This document shows, one piece after another, positions 14,924 through 24,363 of a DNA stretch of 35,714 nt. A program made the translations under genes and the position numbers. This DNA is from Gammaproteobacteria bacterium (GTDB taxonomy: Bacteria > Pseudomonadota > Gammaproteobacteria > Pseudomonadales > Azotimanducaceae): NCBI GenBank assembly GCA_018666555.1, contig JABIZD010000213.1, positions 1 to 35,714 on the forward strand, in the 5' to 3' direction. The notes below the pieces were generated by a model, which saw only the letters and a program-made list of their open reading frames with translations, made no database searches and was not told the DNA's origin. Every line of letters begins with the position of its first letter. Position 1 is the stretch's first letter.

Positions 14924-15969
14924 TGGAACAAGGACTCTGTACACTGGGCGATCATGTCGCTGATCCGGTAACCGGCATACGAACGAGCCAGGCAGAACGG
15001 CACCAGAACATTCGTGAATACCTGCAGATGGCAGAACCCCTGGGCTTTGATGCGATTGTCGTCGGTGAGCACCATTTCAGCGACTTTATTGTATCAGTGC
15101 CGCAGATCTTTCTTGGCTGGATGGCAGGGCAGACTAAAAAGATGCGTCTGGCTACGGGCGTTACCTTGTTGCCACACCACGATGCTGTTCGCCTGGCAGA
15201 AGATTTTGCAACGCTTGATGTTGTCTCTGAAGGGCGAGCCGAAATCTGGGTTGGCAAAGGCGTCGAACCGAAAGTGTATGACTATTTTGGTCAGCGGGCG
15301 GATGAAGCTGCTGACAGGCAACAGGAAGGTCTCGAGCTGCTGGTTAAGCTCTGGACAGAACAGGACCTGCACTGGCAAGGGCAGTATCGACCCCCATTAG
15401 CTGGCGTCACACTGGAGCCCCGGACAGTTCAAAACCCTCACGTGCCGATTTACGTTTCCTGCAGCAATCCCGCATCGGCAGTCGTCCCGGCGAAACTGGG
15501 TCTTAATCTGGTCATGACTGGTCTGGCTTTCGATCTTGATCAATTACAGCCGATGATTTCAACCTACAAAGAAGAATGGGACAAAGCAGGCCACAAGCAC
15601 CAGCCCCGAATCACCATGCTGGCTCACGTTCATGTCGGTGAAACCTCACAAGAGGCTATCTCTCATCTGCAGAAATACCAGTTCGATTTCCAGCGCTGGG
15701 TATTCAGCAAGCGGTTTGGTATGGCGCCTGATGAAGTTCAATTACCACCGCGGATAACAGACCTGGGTGATCCACACTGCGTCATCGCCGTTGGTAGCGC
15801 GTCGCAGGTGCAGGATAAAATTGCCCAACTATGTGAACTATCTGAATGCGACCGATTTGTTTATCAGGGTGACTATGGTGGGCAGCCCTGGTCAGTTGTT
15901 AAGGACTCTTTGCAGCGTTACGGAGCCGATGTATTACCCCTGGTAAAACAACTACCGGTTCAGGTTTGA
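14920..15969 (+). CDS. LLM-class (luciferase-like) flavin-dependent oxidoreductase
   Basis: A 349-residue TIM-barrel flavoprotein of the bacterial luciferase superfamily, probably an FMN- or F420-dependent monooxygenase or reductase. Typical features are the GEHHF motif near residue 49-53, LATGVTLLPHHDAVRLAEDFATLD, and VSEGRAEIWVGKG. Family members need a flavin reductase partner, and none is seen here. The start overlaps the stop of the NTF2-like gene by 4 bp (a second ATG follows immediately). It converges on the BASS transporter with only 2 bp between stop codons. Proximity to an AhpD-like redox protein and a GST would fit oxidation of a xenobiotic or lipid with peroxide handling, but that is inference. 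Confidence 0.88.
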   Translation: MMEQGLCTLGDHVADPVTGIRTSQAERHQNIREYLQMAEPLGFDAIVVGEHHFSDFIVSVPQIFLGWMAGQTKKMRLATGVTLLPHHDAVRLAEDFATLDVVSEGRAEIWVGKGVEPKVYDYFGQRADEAADRQQEGLELLVKLWTEQDLHWQGQYRPPLAGVTLEPRTVQNPHVPIYVSCSNPASAVVPAKLGLNLVMTGLAFDLDQLQPMISTYKEEWDKAGHKHQPRITMLAHVHVGETSQEAISHLQKYQFDFQRWVFSKRFGMAPDEVQLPPRITDLGDPHCVIAVGSASQVQDKIAQLCELSECDRFVYQGDYGGQPWSVVKDSLQRYGADVLPLVKQLPVQV

Positions 15970-15971
15970 CC

Positions 15972-16844
15972 TTATTTCAGGAAAAGATGCCAGGTCTTCG
16001 CAAAACTGATCCCGACGACAAGTACTGCCAGGAAATAGACGGTTGGCAGCACGGCGATATCGGGTCGCTCAAGCACGCTGACAGCGATTAAAAGTGCGAC
16101 CGCCAGGTTCCTGATAGAACCTTCAAGGGCAATGGTAACCCGATCCTGGGGATTGAGTCCGGCTGCCAGTGACAGGAAATAACTCACCCCGATGGTGAGA
16201 ACACATAGGACCAGTGACCAGGGTATGGCCTGTTCAATTTCAGCCACTACGGTATCGAAGGTCTCGTAGATAATGGCCGCAACGCAAACATACAGAGCCA
16301 GTTGGCCGAGTTTCTGCAAGCGCTTAAGGTTACTGGCGACAAACGCTGAACTCTTCGCCCGCCAGATCATACCGCCACCAATCGGTAGCACAATCAAAAC
16401 CAACAATTGAATCAGTGTCTCCACAACCGGTAGAGAAATAGGAGTATCAAGGTCTGTAATCAGATATGCGAAACCTCCCATTAGCAATGGCACCGTCAAA
16501 AACGAGGCTATTGATGAAATGGCAGTCAAGGCAACAGAAAGCACCAGGTTTGCTTTGGCAATCAGAACGAGGACATTCGAGAACCCGCCGCTTGGGCAGG
16601 CTGCTATGAGCAATATGCCGATGATAGTACCATCGGATACATCCAGAGCTAATTGCTTGATCAGAAGTGTTAAAAATACCGCGACCAACGGAAAGCTCAA
16701 GGTATGAATGATCGTACCCACAATCGGAACAGTGGGCGATTCAAGCAATTCGGCAAACTGCCTGACCTTTAACTCCATGCCAATGGTCGTCATCACAAAG
16801 ATTACGACTATAGGCAGTATATGTTGCTGTATACTGATCTCCAT
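15972..16844 (-). CDS. Bile acid:sodium symporter (BASS/SBF) family transporter
   Basis: A 290-residue polytopic inner-membrane protein with about nine to ten transmembrane segments and the family signature ACPSGGFSNVLVLIAKAN at 82-99, which corresponds to the crossover and Na+-binding region of BASS transporters. Probably Na+-coupled uptake of an organic anion. ATG 16844 (MEISIQQ) is preferred with GGAG 10 bp upstream; the open frame continues to 16904 but would then overlap the divergent GST gene. The two genes share a 32 bp intergenic space. The substrate cannot be read from the sequence. Confidence 0.85.
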   Translation of the reverse strand: MEISIQQHILPIVVIFVMTTIGMELKVRQFAELLESPTVPIVGTIIHTLSFPLVAVFLTLLIKQLALDVSDGTIIGILLIAACPSGGFSNVLVLIAKANLVLSVALTAISSIASFLTVPLLMGGFAYLITDLDTPISLPVVETLIQLLVLIVLPIGGGMIWRAKSSAFVASNLKRLQKLGQLALYVCVAAIIYETFDTVVAEIEQAIPWSLVLCVLTIGVSYFLSLAAGLNPQDRVTIALEGSIRNLAVALLIAVSVLERPDIAVLPTVYFLAVLVVGISFAKTWHLFLK

Positions 16845-16876
16845 TAAGCAAATACTCCAAAAAAAGGCACCGTTCA

Positions 16877-17485
16877 ATGATCTTAGTCGGTAGAGACCTG
16901 TCACCCTTTGTGCGTCGCTGCGCCATTGTGATGAACCTTCTCGGGCTCGAATATGAGCGTAAAATTGTCGCAGCTGCGCAAGATGCTGAATTGATCAAAC
17001 GCTACAATCCGCTCGGGCGCGTGCCTGCACTCATCCTCGCTGACGAAGTGGTCATTGATTCTCACGCCATTATAGACTATCTGCTGGATACCTACGATGA
17101 AGCAGAAGCACTGCTTGCAAAAACTGGTGACGCTCGTCGCCAGGCCCTTAAAATAAACGCACTGGCTGTCGGCACGATGGAAAAAGCAGTCGCTTCAGCC
17201 TACGAAAGAACATTGCGACCGAAGGAATTCATCTACGGGCCTTATCTTACCAAACTCAATGATCAGGTTGCTGCTGGATTAGAAGCGCTGGATCTGGTTT
17301 GTCCGTCAGATAGCTGGATAGGGGGCGCGACTCCTGGTCTTGTCGATGTCAGTGCGGTGGTAGCCTTTGACCAGGCAGGTATTGTTTTGCCTGAATTACA
17401 GGGTATCGCCGGGAATCTGGCTACGCTCAGTGTGAAATCAGAAGGATTGGCGGCTTTTTTGGAAACACGTTGGGTCGCGCCTTAA
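16877..17485 (+). CDS. Glutathione S-transferase family protein
   Basis: A 202-residue protein with an N-terminal thioredoxin-like GST domain: Ser9 in LSPFVRR at the usual catalytic helix start, NPLGRVPAL at 44-52 with the cis-Pro, and DSHAI at 61-65 that binds the gamma-glutamyl group. A C-terminal helical domain follows (from about residue 85). It could conjugate or reduce electrophiles with glutathione. It is divergent from the BASS transporter and convergent with the queCDE operon. Substrate unknown. Confidence 0.85.
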   Translation: MILVGRDLSPFVRRCAIVMNLLGLEYERKIVAAAQDAELIKRYNPLGRVPALILADEVVIDSHAIIDYLLDTYDEAEALLAKTGDARRQALKINALAVGTMEKAVASAYERTLRPKEFIYGPYLTKLNDQVAAGLEALDLVCPSDSWIGGATPGLVDVSAVVAFDQAGIVLPELQGIAGNLATLSVKSEGLAAFLETRWVAP

Positions 17486-17527
17486 CCCTGTCTTCGCCAG
17501 ATCACCCCATTAGGTCGTTTTTACTCC

Positions 17528-17545
17528 GTAAACACCCCGGTTTAC
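17528..17545. terminator. Possible convergent hairpin between GST and queE
   Basis: GTAAAC (17528-17533) pairs with GTTTAC (17540-17545) around a 6-nt loop. It lies between two converging genes and overlaps the last bases of queE. The T-rich tract expected of an intrinsic terminator is present only upstream of it on the plus strand, so the call is weak. Confidence 0.25.
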
Positions 17546-18174
17546 TGGATGTTTAATATCTTGTGGGTTTGCAGGCTCAGTTTCCATTCAGGGCTTGCCT
17601 GGCAATAGGCCAGTGTTTTTGCTAGATTTTTTTCGTACTCAGGATTGTCCATTGGTTGCAGGTACCGGTGTGTGAACTCCAATTCCTGGAATTTCTCGGG
17701 CATGGCTTTTTCCTGTGGGTAGACAAGTTTAAGTTCGTCACCATGGCGTTGCTTGAGTTCGGCATCTGCTTTCGGGCTAACACAAATCCAATCGATGTTT
17801 TTAGGAGCTGGGATTGTTCCATTCGTCTCGATAGCAATTTCAAAACCGAAATCGTGTAAACAATTGATAAGCGTTGTATCTAATTGAAGTAACGGTTCGC
17901 CGCCGGTGCAGACTATAAACCGGTTTGTTGTATTGGTTGGCCACAATGAGTCAATGACTGCGACGAGGTCCTGGACAGTACGATACTTACCACCATTCTC
18001 GCCGTTAGTCCCGACAAAGTCGGTATCACAGAATTGGCAAACGGCAGAAGACCGATCTTTTTCGAGCCCTGACCATAGGTTGCAACCAGAAAATCGGCAG
18101 AATACCGCCGCGCGTCCAGTATTGGCACCTTCGCCCTGTAAGGTATAAAAAATCTCTTTAACTGAATAGGTCAT
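17542..18174 (-). CDS. queE: QueE, 7-carboxy-7-deazaguanine synthase
   Basis: Radical-SAM enzyme that contracts the ring of 6-carboxytetrahydropterin to 7-carboxy-7-deazaguanine (CDG), the third dedicated step to preQ0 and queuosine. The 210-residue protein carries the unusual cluster motif C-x14-C-x2-C at Cys31, Cys46 and Cys49 (the last two in CQFCDTDF), seen in the gammaproteobacterial QueE type, and CTGGEPLLQ for SAM binding. The chosen ATG 18174 lies 2 bp after the queD stop; the open frame continues upstream inside queD, but MTYSVKEIFYTLQGEG is the family's normal start. Third gene of the queC-queD-queE operon. Confidence 0.95.
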   Translation of the reverse strand: MTYSVKEIFYTLQGEGANTGRAAVFCRFSGCNLWSGLEKDRSSAVCQFCDTDFVGTNGENGGKYRTVQDLVAVIDSLWPTNTTNRFIVCTGGEPLLQLDTTLINCLHDFGFEIAIETNGTIPAPKNIDWICVSPKADAELKQRHGDELKLVYPQEKAMPEKFQELEFTHRYLQPMDNPEYEKNLAKTLAYCQASPEWKLSLQTHKILNIQ

Positions 18175-18176
18175 AA

Positions 18177-19268
18177 CTAGACCGGTAGGGCTGGGGCCAT
18201 TGCGCCCCAGTTCAAGATGCAACCGCACCCGGGTTTCTGGTATAGATCGAATCGATCCAGTTGTGGCATAACATTCGAAAGTCGATTACGCACCCAGTTA
18301 GCAATAGTTAACGCGTCTGAATTAGCAGTACCATCGATCTGGGATAAGTCATGATGATCGAGTTGCTTGTAGATAGGCGCAAAAACTGATTTAACGTCTC
18401 CATAATCAACGGTCCAGCCCATCACTTGATCGAGTGGTGAAGTCAGGTGAAGGCGGGCGATATAACTATGCCCGTGCAGCCTTTGCCTGGGGTCACTGGT
18501 GGGCGCGTGGCCTAGCATGGTTGCCGCTTCAAATCGCTGTTGCTTCCAAATTCGAAAGTCACTGCCGTCATAGTGGCAACCGCCTGTGCGAGTCTCATAA
18601 ACTGATACCCAGCTGAGACAAGGGATTCGGTTGTACAGATTTCCCCAGATCCACTTCGCGATCATCTCGCTGGTGGGGTTTTCTAGACCTTCAATGTCGT
18701 TCAGGCAGGAATGGTTGAGTTGGTCCTGGATGGGTTGCCAGGTTTTCGCCAGCCAATCGTAGTCAACGCCTATATCAGAGTCATTCCGGGGTTGTTGGGC
18801 ATGGAGAATCACCTCAAAGGAATGCCCGTGCATTCTTCCGCATTGGTGTCCTTCTGGCACATTGGGTAGGCAATGGGCAGCCTCAAACTGGAAACGGTAC
18901 CAGAGGTGGGCATGGCCCTCATGGTCGATATCGACGCCCTGGTTTTGCGTGCTCTGTACACCAATACTCTCAACACTGAGATTAATGTTTTCTCGAATCC
19001 ACCTGGCCAGATTTTCATCGGTCGGGATGGTCATTACATCATTGAGGTAGGCGTAGTCGAAAGGCTTCGTTGTTTTCTCTAGGAGCATCTGCAGGTCATC
19101 AATTTCCGCCCCCTGAAAGGACGCCCAATCGCCCGGCAGGCTTGTCCTTAACTTGGCTTTAAAGGAGTGCCCGTGCAGTCTTGATGCTGGATGATCGCTC
19201 GGTAGCATGCTTAATTTTCTAGCTGCTTCAAAGGGCGCGATTGCCTGGTAAAAGACCTGCTGGTTCAT
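18177..19268 (-). CDS. queD: QueD-like triple-domain 6-carboxytetrahydropterin synthase
   Basis: QueD converts dihydroneopterin triphosphate to 6-carboxytetrahydropterin. A normal QueD is about 120 residues; this protein has 363 and contains three PTPS-fold units, at about 8-105, 124-230 and 243-350. Only the middle unit has the full active site: zinc ligands His132, His147 and His149, catalytic Cys143, His186 and Glu225. The first unit keeps the HGH motif (32-34) but has Arg17, Ala28 and Gln105 at the other key places; the third keeps HGH (265-267) but has Thr250, Arg261 and Gln344. The outer units look like non-catalytic paralogues that may complete the oligomer within one chain. The start overlaps the queC stop by 4 bp (ATGA). 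Confidence 0.88.
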   Translation of the reverse strand: MNQQVFYQAIAPFEAARKLSMLPSDHPASRLHGHSFKAKLRTSLPGDWASFQGAEIDDLQMLLEKTTKPFDYAYLNDVMTIPTDENLARWIRENINLSVESIGVQSTQNQGVDIDHEGHAHLWYRFQFEAAHCLPNVPEGHQCGRMHGHSFEVILHAQQPRNDSDIGVDYDWLAKTWQPIQDQLNHSCLNDIEGLENPTSEMIAKWIWGNLYNRIPCLSWVSVYETRTGGCHYDGSDFRIWKQQRFEAATMLGHAPTSDPRQRLHGHSYIARLHLTSPLDQVMGWTVDYGDVKSVFAPIYKQLDHHDLSQIDGTANSDALTIANWVRNRLSNVMPQLDRFDLYQKPGCGCILNWGAMAPALPV

Positions 19269-19960
19269 AGGCTTGCCTGGAAGTAATTGGTGGGATCATC
19301 AATTCCAGCCTCGTTGAAGCCCTTTTTCCTCAGCAGGCATGAGTCGCAAGACCCGCAGGCACCGCCATCAGAAGAGGGGTCATAGCAACTTAACGTAGTA
19401 CTATAATCGACTCCAAGACTGCTGCCTTTTTCAATGATTTGTGCTTTGGTCATATCGATGAGGGGTGTGTGAATTTTCAGTTTTTGAGTACCTTCAACAC
19501 CTGCTTTGGTAGCTAGATTTGCCATGGTTTCATAAGCATGGATAAACTCAGGTCGACAATCGGGATAACCACTGTAATCCAGCGCATTGACCCCGATAAA
19601 TATATCAGATGCTTCTAGCACCTCTGCCCAGGCTAGTGCAAAGGATAGGAATACTGTGTTTCGTGCAGGAACGTAGGTAACCGGGATACCAGCGCTTATC
19701 TCGTCTGCGGATGCTGCCTTGGGCACATCGATGTCTGCCGTCAGGGCAGATCCGCCAAATACCCTTAAATCGATTTTGGCGATGACGTGCTCAAGGGCAC
19801 CCAGGGATGATGCCACACGCTTAGCTGAGTTGAGCTCGGCTACATTTCGCTGTCCATACTCAAAAGAAAGAGCATAGATATCGTAACCCTGTTCTTTCGC
19901 GATTGAGGCGATGGTGGTCGAATCCAGCCCCCCACTGAGCAGTATTACTGCTTTACTCAT
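19265..19960 (-). CDS. queC: QueC, 7-cyano-7-deazaguanine synthase
   Basis: ATP-dependent enzyme that converts CDG to preQ0 through an amide intermediate. The 231-residue protein has the PP-loop SGGLDS at 9-14, the conserved [17 protein letters not shown] and [17 protein letters not shown] stretches, and a structural zinc site formed by Cys192, Cys202, Cys205 and Cys208. It is the first gene of the operon and its stop overlaps queD. The product preQ0 goes either to QueF and queuosine in tRNA or to DNA modification; no dpd genes are seen, so tRNA modification is the likely role. Confidence 0.96.
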   Translation of the reverse strand: MSKAVILLSGGLDSTTIASIAKEQGYDIYALSFEYGQRNVAELNSAKRVASSLGALEHVIAKIDLRVFGGSALTADIDVPKAASADEISAGIPVTYVPARNTVFLSFALAWAEVLEASDIFIGVNALDYSGYPDCRPEFIHAYETMANLATKAGVEGTQKLKIHTPLIDMTKAQIIEKGSSLGVDYSTTLSCYDPSSDGGACGSCDSCLLRKKGFNEAGIDDPTNYFQASL

Positions 19961-20703
19961 GACTTTTGTCTTTCAGTCCATCGTTCATAAAAGTGGTCAA
20001 CCAGTTTGTGTATGCGTATAGATATCGTTAGCAGGCCCAGGCAAATCGCAATAGGCGAGGGCTTCTTCTGTATGCGATTCAGAAAAAGCGTTTGCCTGCA
20101 AAGTGAACTGGAGGCTGGGCTCAGCCCCACTATTATATGAAAGATCTAATCAATCAGGTCGATATTATAACTGGAAATTATCCGTAGCAATATCCCTAAC
20201 TTCGAACACGATGAGAAAACAAGCTTGGTCACTAAATGTGGCTTATTTGATGTCTGAGTCAACAGGACAAATGGATTGAATGTTTCTGTTGTCAGTCTAT
20301 TAAGGCCTTGAGTCAGATTATCTGGGAGTATATGTGCAAGGTCACATGCAACCAGCGCAAGCAGTAGTAGGCCGGAAACAATGATTTTATCGGCTTGCTC
20401 CTATCCCATTGTTTGAAATCCCTTGGGAATGGTGAATTCTTCATCCCAGATAGCTTTGTGGCTATTGTCTAAACCGTGTCGCTTGAGGGTTGGGATGCGT
20501 TTCGTGGTTGTGTCAGTATCTTTTAACTCATAAAACCTTGGATAGGGTTTCAAAATCCTGATTGGTAAGCGGTTAACCTGGATGCCGTGCATGGGCAATG
20601 CCGGTTGTTATAAACTTCCGGATTCTTGCAAAGGCTTTTAGAATCTTAGAGAATCCTTTGATAGGTCAATATTAACGCAAGAAAAATAGGCGACCTGAAT
20701 GCA
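19961..20703. other. Long intergenic region upstream of queC
   Basis: About 740 bp between the divergent queC operon and the giant DUF1592-type gene. It contains the uncertain minus-strand frame at 20401-20598 and a few short inverted repeats (for example GGCTG-GGCT-CAGCC in the block 20101-20160). I looked for a preQ1-riboswitch-like structure before queC and saw none that I could support. Confidence 0.5.
20401..20598 (-). CDS. Uncertain hypothetical protein, 65 aa
   Basis: A 65-residue frame with a rather natural codon pattern and a charged product (LKPYPRFYELKDTDTTTKRI, then IWDEEFTIPKGF). It opens just after an in-frame stop, has no clear ribosome-binding site, and matches no family I know. 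It could be a small protein or the 3' end of a decayed gene in the large intergenic space upstream of queC. Confidence 0.3.
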   Translation of the reverse strand: MPMHGIQVNRLPIRILKPYPRFYELKDTDTTTKRIPTLKRHGLDNSHKAIWDEEFTIPKGFQTMG

Positions 20704-23700
20704 ATGAAAGCCGCTATTACAATAAGCCTGAAATACTTGGCTCTGCTTGTTTGTCTGCTTAGCGGCGTTGCCAGTGCGGAAGAGACTTTTACCCTCGATG
20801 TTGATGGCGATGGCGCGCAAGAACCCCTGACGGACGGGCTACTGGTCATTCGCCATCTTTTTAGCTTCACAGACCAGGCGCTCATTCTAGGTGCGGTGAA
20901 TGAGGCTGGCACTCGTACTGATGCTCTAGACATTTCGGCTTATCTTGAGGCAAATGAGGCAGCGCTGGATATAGATGCTAATGGTGATGTTGACCCCCTA
21001 ACCGACGGCCTGATGGTGATTCGTTACCTGTTCGGTTTTACCAGTACCACGCTCACCCAGAGTGCCGTGGCGGGTGATGCGAATCGAATCTCCAGTGAAG
21101 CCATTGAGGCTTATCTCGCCTCAATTTCAGTCGGTAATTCCGGTGGGGGTGGCACTGCGGCCAGTAGCTATTTCGAGGACGCTGTCTCCGATGTCATCCT
21201 TAATAACTGCATTGTTTGCCACAACGCTTCGGGGCCAGCCAGTTCCACGCCGCTTATTTACCTGAGTAGCTCTGATGAAAGCTACCTCGCCAGCAACTAC
21301 GAGACCTTGCGTAGCTACATCGCTGGCGGCGGGGGTGACACGCTGTTGAGCCGCGCTCGGGGCGTGAGTCATGGCGGTGGTGCGGTGTTGAATTCCTCAG
21401 ATGAAGCTTATGGCATTCTCCAGGAGTTTGTCCTGAAGGTAGAATCTGAATCCGGCTTGGGCAATGGCGAAGAACCTGGAGGGGAGTCACCGTCCGCCTA
21501 CTTTGAGTCGACTAAATTGCTCGCTGCTCGCGAAACCCTACGACGCGCCACGATCCTGCTGATCGGTCGGAACCCGACCCTTGATGAGACCGCATTGCTT
21601 GATGGTGAAGACGAATCCGGTTTAAGGGCGGCCTTGTCACAGGTCACCCGGGATCAGGCATTCCCTCAGTTTTTGGCTCGAGCGGCCAACGATCGACTGC
21701 TGACGGATGCTTTCATTGATGGAACCCCGATTGAACAATCAAATATTAATGGCAATGGCTTTTATCCTCTTGGCAGCAATGCCCAGGCGGAGATTCAAGC
21801 CCAAGGAAGTGAAGGATCCTTCTACTGGCAGCACAAGTGGGATCATTGGGCTTGGGGATTGGCGCGGGCGCCGGTTGAATTGATCGCCTATATTGTCGAT
21901 AACGATCGTGATTATAGGGAAGTCGTCACCGCGGATTACATGATGATGAACTATGCCGTGAATGACTTCCTTGCCGGTGGTGCCAGCTTTGATCCTGGCG
22001 ACCCTGCCTTGCTCCCTTACTGTAATGAAATGCCGAGTGAACCCTGCATTGACTACCGCATCTTTAAACCAGGTTATCATCGCGGCCAGACAGTCCTCGA
22101 TGATCAATTGGAGTTCGAAGACACTGCTTCCCAAGGCAGGCAAATCGTCGCTCATAGCGGTTTCATCGAGTATCCCCATGCCGGTGTGCTGAACACGCAG
22201 GCCTTCCTTAACCGTTATCCGAGTACCGAGACCAACCGCAACCGGGCCAGGGCGCGCTGGACTTTCTATCACTTTCTCGGTGTTGATATCGAGAAGTCTG
22301 CCCCCCGCGCCACGGACCCGGTTGCATTGGCAGACACCAATAATCCGACCCTGAAAAACCCGGCCTGTACCGTGTGTCATCAGGTGTTGGACCCGGTCGC
22401 CGGTGCCTTTGAGCATTATGGCGACGTCGGCTATTACAACGAATCCTGGGAAGGATTGGATGCGTTGCCCTATAACTATAAGCAGGAGCAACCTGATCCG
22501 GCTTCCAGTGACACCTTCGTTGCTGGCAACGCATTTAATGTAGAGAATGAGTCCTATGGCCCCAACTATACGCTTGAGGCTGAACTGACGGTGGGAACCG
22601 TCTACTATCGGGTTTCTTTCAACAACGATTATAGTGATGAAGATGGCGACCGGAATGCCCGTTTTCTCAGTCTCACAGTGACAGGGCCATCCAACCAGGA
22701 AACCATTGAATTCGAGTCGCTGCCCGAAGGGACAACCACCGCCGGATGCGGTGGTCCGCAGTCAGATGGCTATTGGCAATATTGCCCTGGTGGTGTGCTT
22801 ATCCCGATTAGCATTAATGAAGCCGGTACTTATCTATTTGAGTTGCAAGCGGCAGGGGAGCAGTATGGAGACGAACCCGTTCATCTGGTCGTATCTCTGG
22901 ATACAGACGCTGAAGGTGCCGATCGCTACCGATACCATGAGGGTGATACCTGGTACAGGGACATGCGGGATCCCGGGTTCCTGGGTCTGTCGGCTCCGGA
23001 TCAGGTGCCGAGCCTGGCCTGGCTCACAGAGCAGATGGTTGCCGACCCCTGGTTTGCCGAAGCTGCGGTGAAGTTCTGGTGGCCGGCGCTCATGGGCCAG
23101 GAAGTCGCTTCTGCACCTGAGGTCCTGGAAGACGCTGACTTTGAAGAAAAACTAGCCCTGTTTGAGGCTCAGAATCTATTGATCACGAACCTGGCTGAAT
23201 CTTTTGCCAACGGTATCAATGGCGGCAGCGCATTTAATGGCCGTGATCTCATTGTCGAGCTCATGCTGACTCCATGGTTTCGAGTTGATTCGGCAGTGGA
23301 TTCTAATGCCCCAGCGTCGGTCCTTGGAACCAGGCGATTACTAACGCCGGAGGAACTCGAAGCGAAATTTTTTCACTTGGCCGGGTTCTACTGGGGAAAC
23401 TGGAAAGATGAGTTTTCCGTTTGGACCTTTGGCGCTAGGTACACGAAGCTCAGCGACGAGTTCAAAATTCTGTATGGCGGTATCGATTCACGCAACGTTA
23501 CCCGAAGGCCCGAGCAGATGTCGGCGATTATGTTCAACATTGCAGAAAGAATGGCACTGGAAAGCACCTGCGAAATTGTGATCCGAGACTTTGATCTCCC
23601 CAACGATCAGCGTCGCCTGTTCAATGAAACGGAAATATTGACCACACCCGAACGCAGATTCCTGGACAGCGCCAGTGCAAGTATGAGCAATACTGACTTT

Positions 23701-24354
23701 GAAGCGGTGCTGGAGCTTCCTGTAGCCCTTGATTCGGGAGACTATCTGATATCGTTGGCCTTCACCAATAGCTATGGAGATAACCAAGGGCATCGGGCTG
23801 CCCAGTTTGATCGGCTCAGTATTATCCAGCCTGATGGATCGACCTTGACTATAGAGCTCGAATCACCGCCCCAGGGCACTAACTTCGAGGGCTGCTCAGG
23901 GCAGGCTACGGCCGAGTATCAACAATTAAACAGCAATTGCACCATGAATGTGCCGCTGAATCTGACGCAAACGGGTAACCACAGCTTGACGTTATTGGCT
24001 GCGGGCCAACAATATGGGGACGAGCCGGTAGAGATCAGCCTGGGACTCCTGGCGGCTTTAGACAACCAGGACGAAATAAGATTCCAGCTTGCCATTCTTC
24101 ACCAGAAGCTGCTCGGTGAAACGCTTTCCTTAGATGATCCTGAAATCAATGCCAGTTATAGCTTGCTGACAGAGACGCTGGATTACCGACGAAGCCTTGG
24201 GGGGAAAAACGTAGACCAGTGGCCCTTGAGTTCTTGTGATAATCATCTTTGGGGTATCTCACCCTTAGATACGACCGACCTTAATGGCATGAAAGCCACC
24301 TGGGTTACGGTGCTGACCTATTTAATGACGGATTTCAGGTTTCTGCATGAGTAA
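20704..24354 (+). CDS. Giant exported DUF1592-type protein with dockerin-like repeats, two CxxCH motifs and duplicated binding-like modules
   Basis: A 1216-residue secreted protein. In order: signal peptide (1-25), two dockerin-like calcium loops (LDVDGDG at 31-37 and LDIDANGDVD at 88-97, each followed by PLTDGL and a helix), a first haem-type CxxCH at 169-173, then the long DUF1592/DUF1588-like body with a second CxxCH at 555-559 (ACTVCHQVLDPVAG). Two copies of a carbohydrate-binding-module-like domain lie at about 617-735 and 997-1115, sharing an AAG-x-QYGDEPV motif. This architecture resembles planctomycete-type cytochrome-like proteins (PSD/DUF159x families) that are always paired with DUF1501 proteins; the partner follows 9 bp downstream. 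The role is unknown. Polysaccharide attachment with electron transfer is a guess from the domains. Confidence 0.8.
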   Translation: MKAAITISLKYLALLVCLLSGVASAEETFTLDVDGDGAQEPLTDGLLVIRHLFSFTDQALILGAVNEAGTRTDALDISAYLEANEAALDIDANGDVDPLTDGLMVIRYLFGFTSTTLTQSAVAGDANRISSEAIEAYLASISVGNSGGGGTAASSYFEDAVSDVILNNCIVCHNASGPASSTPLIYLSSSDESYLASNYETLRSYIAGGGGDTLLSRARGVSHGGGAVLNSSDEAYGILQEFVLKVESESGLGNGEEPGGESPSAYFESTKLLAARETLRRATILLIGRNPTLDETALLDGEDESGLRAALSQVTRDQAFPQFLARAANDRLLTDAFIDGTPIEQSNINGNGFYPLGSNAQAEIQAQGSEGSFYWQHKWDHWAWGLARAPVELIAYIVDNDRDYREVVTADYMMMNYAVNDFLAGGASFDPGDPALLPYCNEMPSEPCIDYRIFKPGYHRGQTVLDDQLEFEDTASQGRQIVAHSGFIEYPHAGVLNTQAFLNRYPSTETNRNRARARWTFYHFLGVDIEKSAPRATDPVALADTNNPTLKNPACTVCHQVLDPVAGAFEHYGDVGYYNESWEGLDALPYNYKQEQPDPASSDTFVAGNAFNVENESYGPNYTLEAELTVGTVYYRVSFNNDYSDEDGDRNARFLSLTVTGPSNQETIEFESLPEGTTTAGCGGPQSDGYWQYCPGGVLIPISINEAGTYLFELQAAGEQYGDEPVHLVVSLDTDAEGADRYRYHEGDTWYRDMRDPGFLGLSAPDQVPSLAWLTEQMVADPWFAEAAVKFWWPALMGQEVASAPEVLEDADFEEKLALFEAQNLLITNLAESFANGINGGSAFNGRDLIVELMLTPWFRVDSAVDSNAPASVLGTRRLLTPEELEAKFFHLAGFYWGNWKDEFSVWTFGARYTKLSDEFKILYGGIDSRNVTRRPEQMSAIMFNIAERMALESTCEIVIRDFDLPNDQRRLFNETEILTTPERRFLDSASASMSNTDFEAVLELPVALDSGDYLISLAFTNSYGDNQGHRAAQFDRLSIIQPDGSTLTIELESPPQGTNFEGCSGQATAEYQQLNSNCTMNVPLNLTQTGNHSLTLLAAGQQYGDEPVEISLGLLAALDNQDEIRFQLAILHQKLLGETLSLDDPEINASYSLLTETLDYRRSLGGKNVDQWPLSSCDNHLWGISPLDTTDLNGMKATWVTVLTYLMTDFRFLHE

Positions 24355-24363
24355 GGTAAAGCC

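Noticed and set aside
19961-20400. preQ1 riboswitch upstream of queC
   Set aside because: Short hairpins are present, but I could not find the small H-type pseudoknot with an A-rich tail that defines preQ1 aptamers.
21739-22491. 250-codon minus-strand open frame inside the DUF1592-type gene
   Set aside because: It is antisense to a long gene with clear domain motifs and is a codon-bias shadow.
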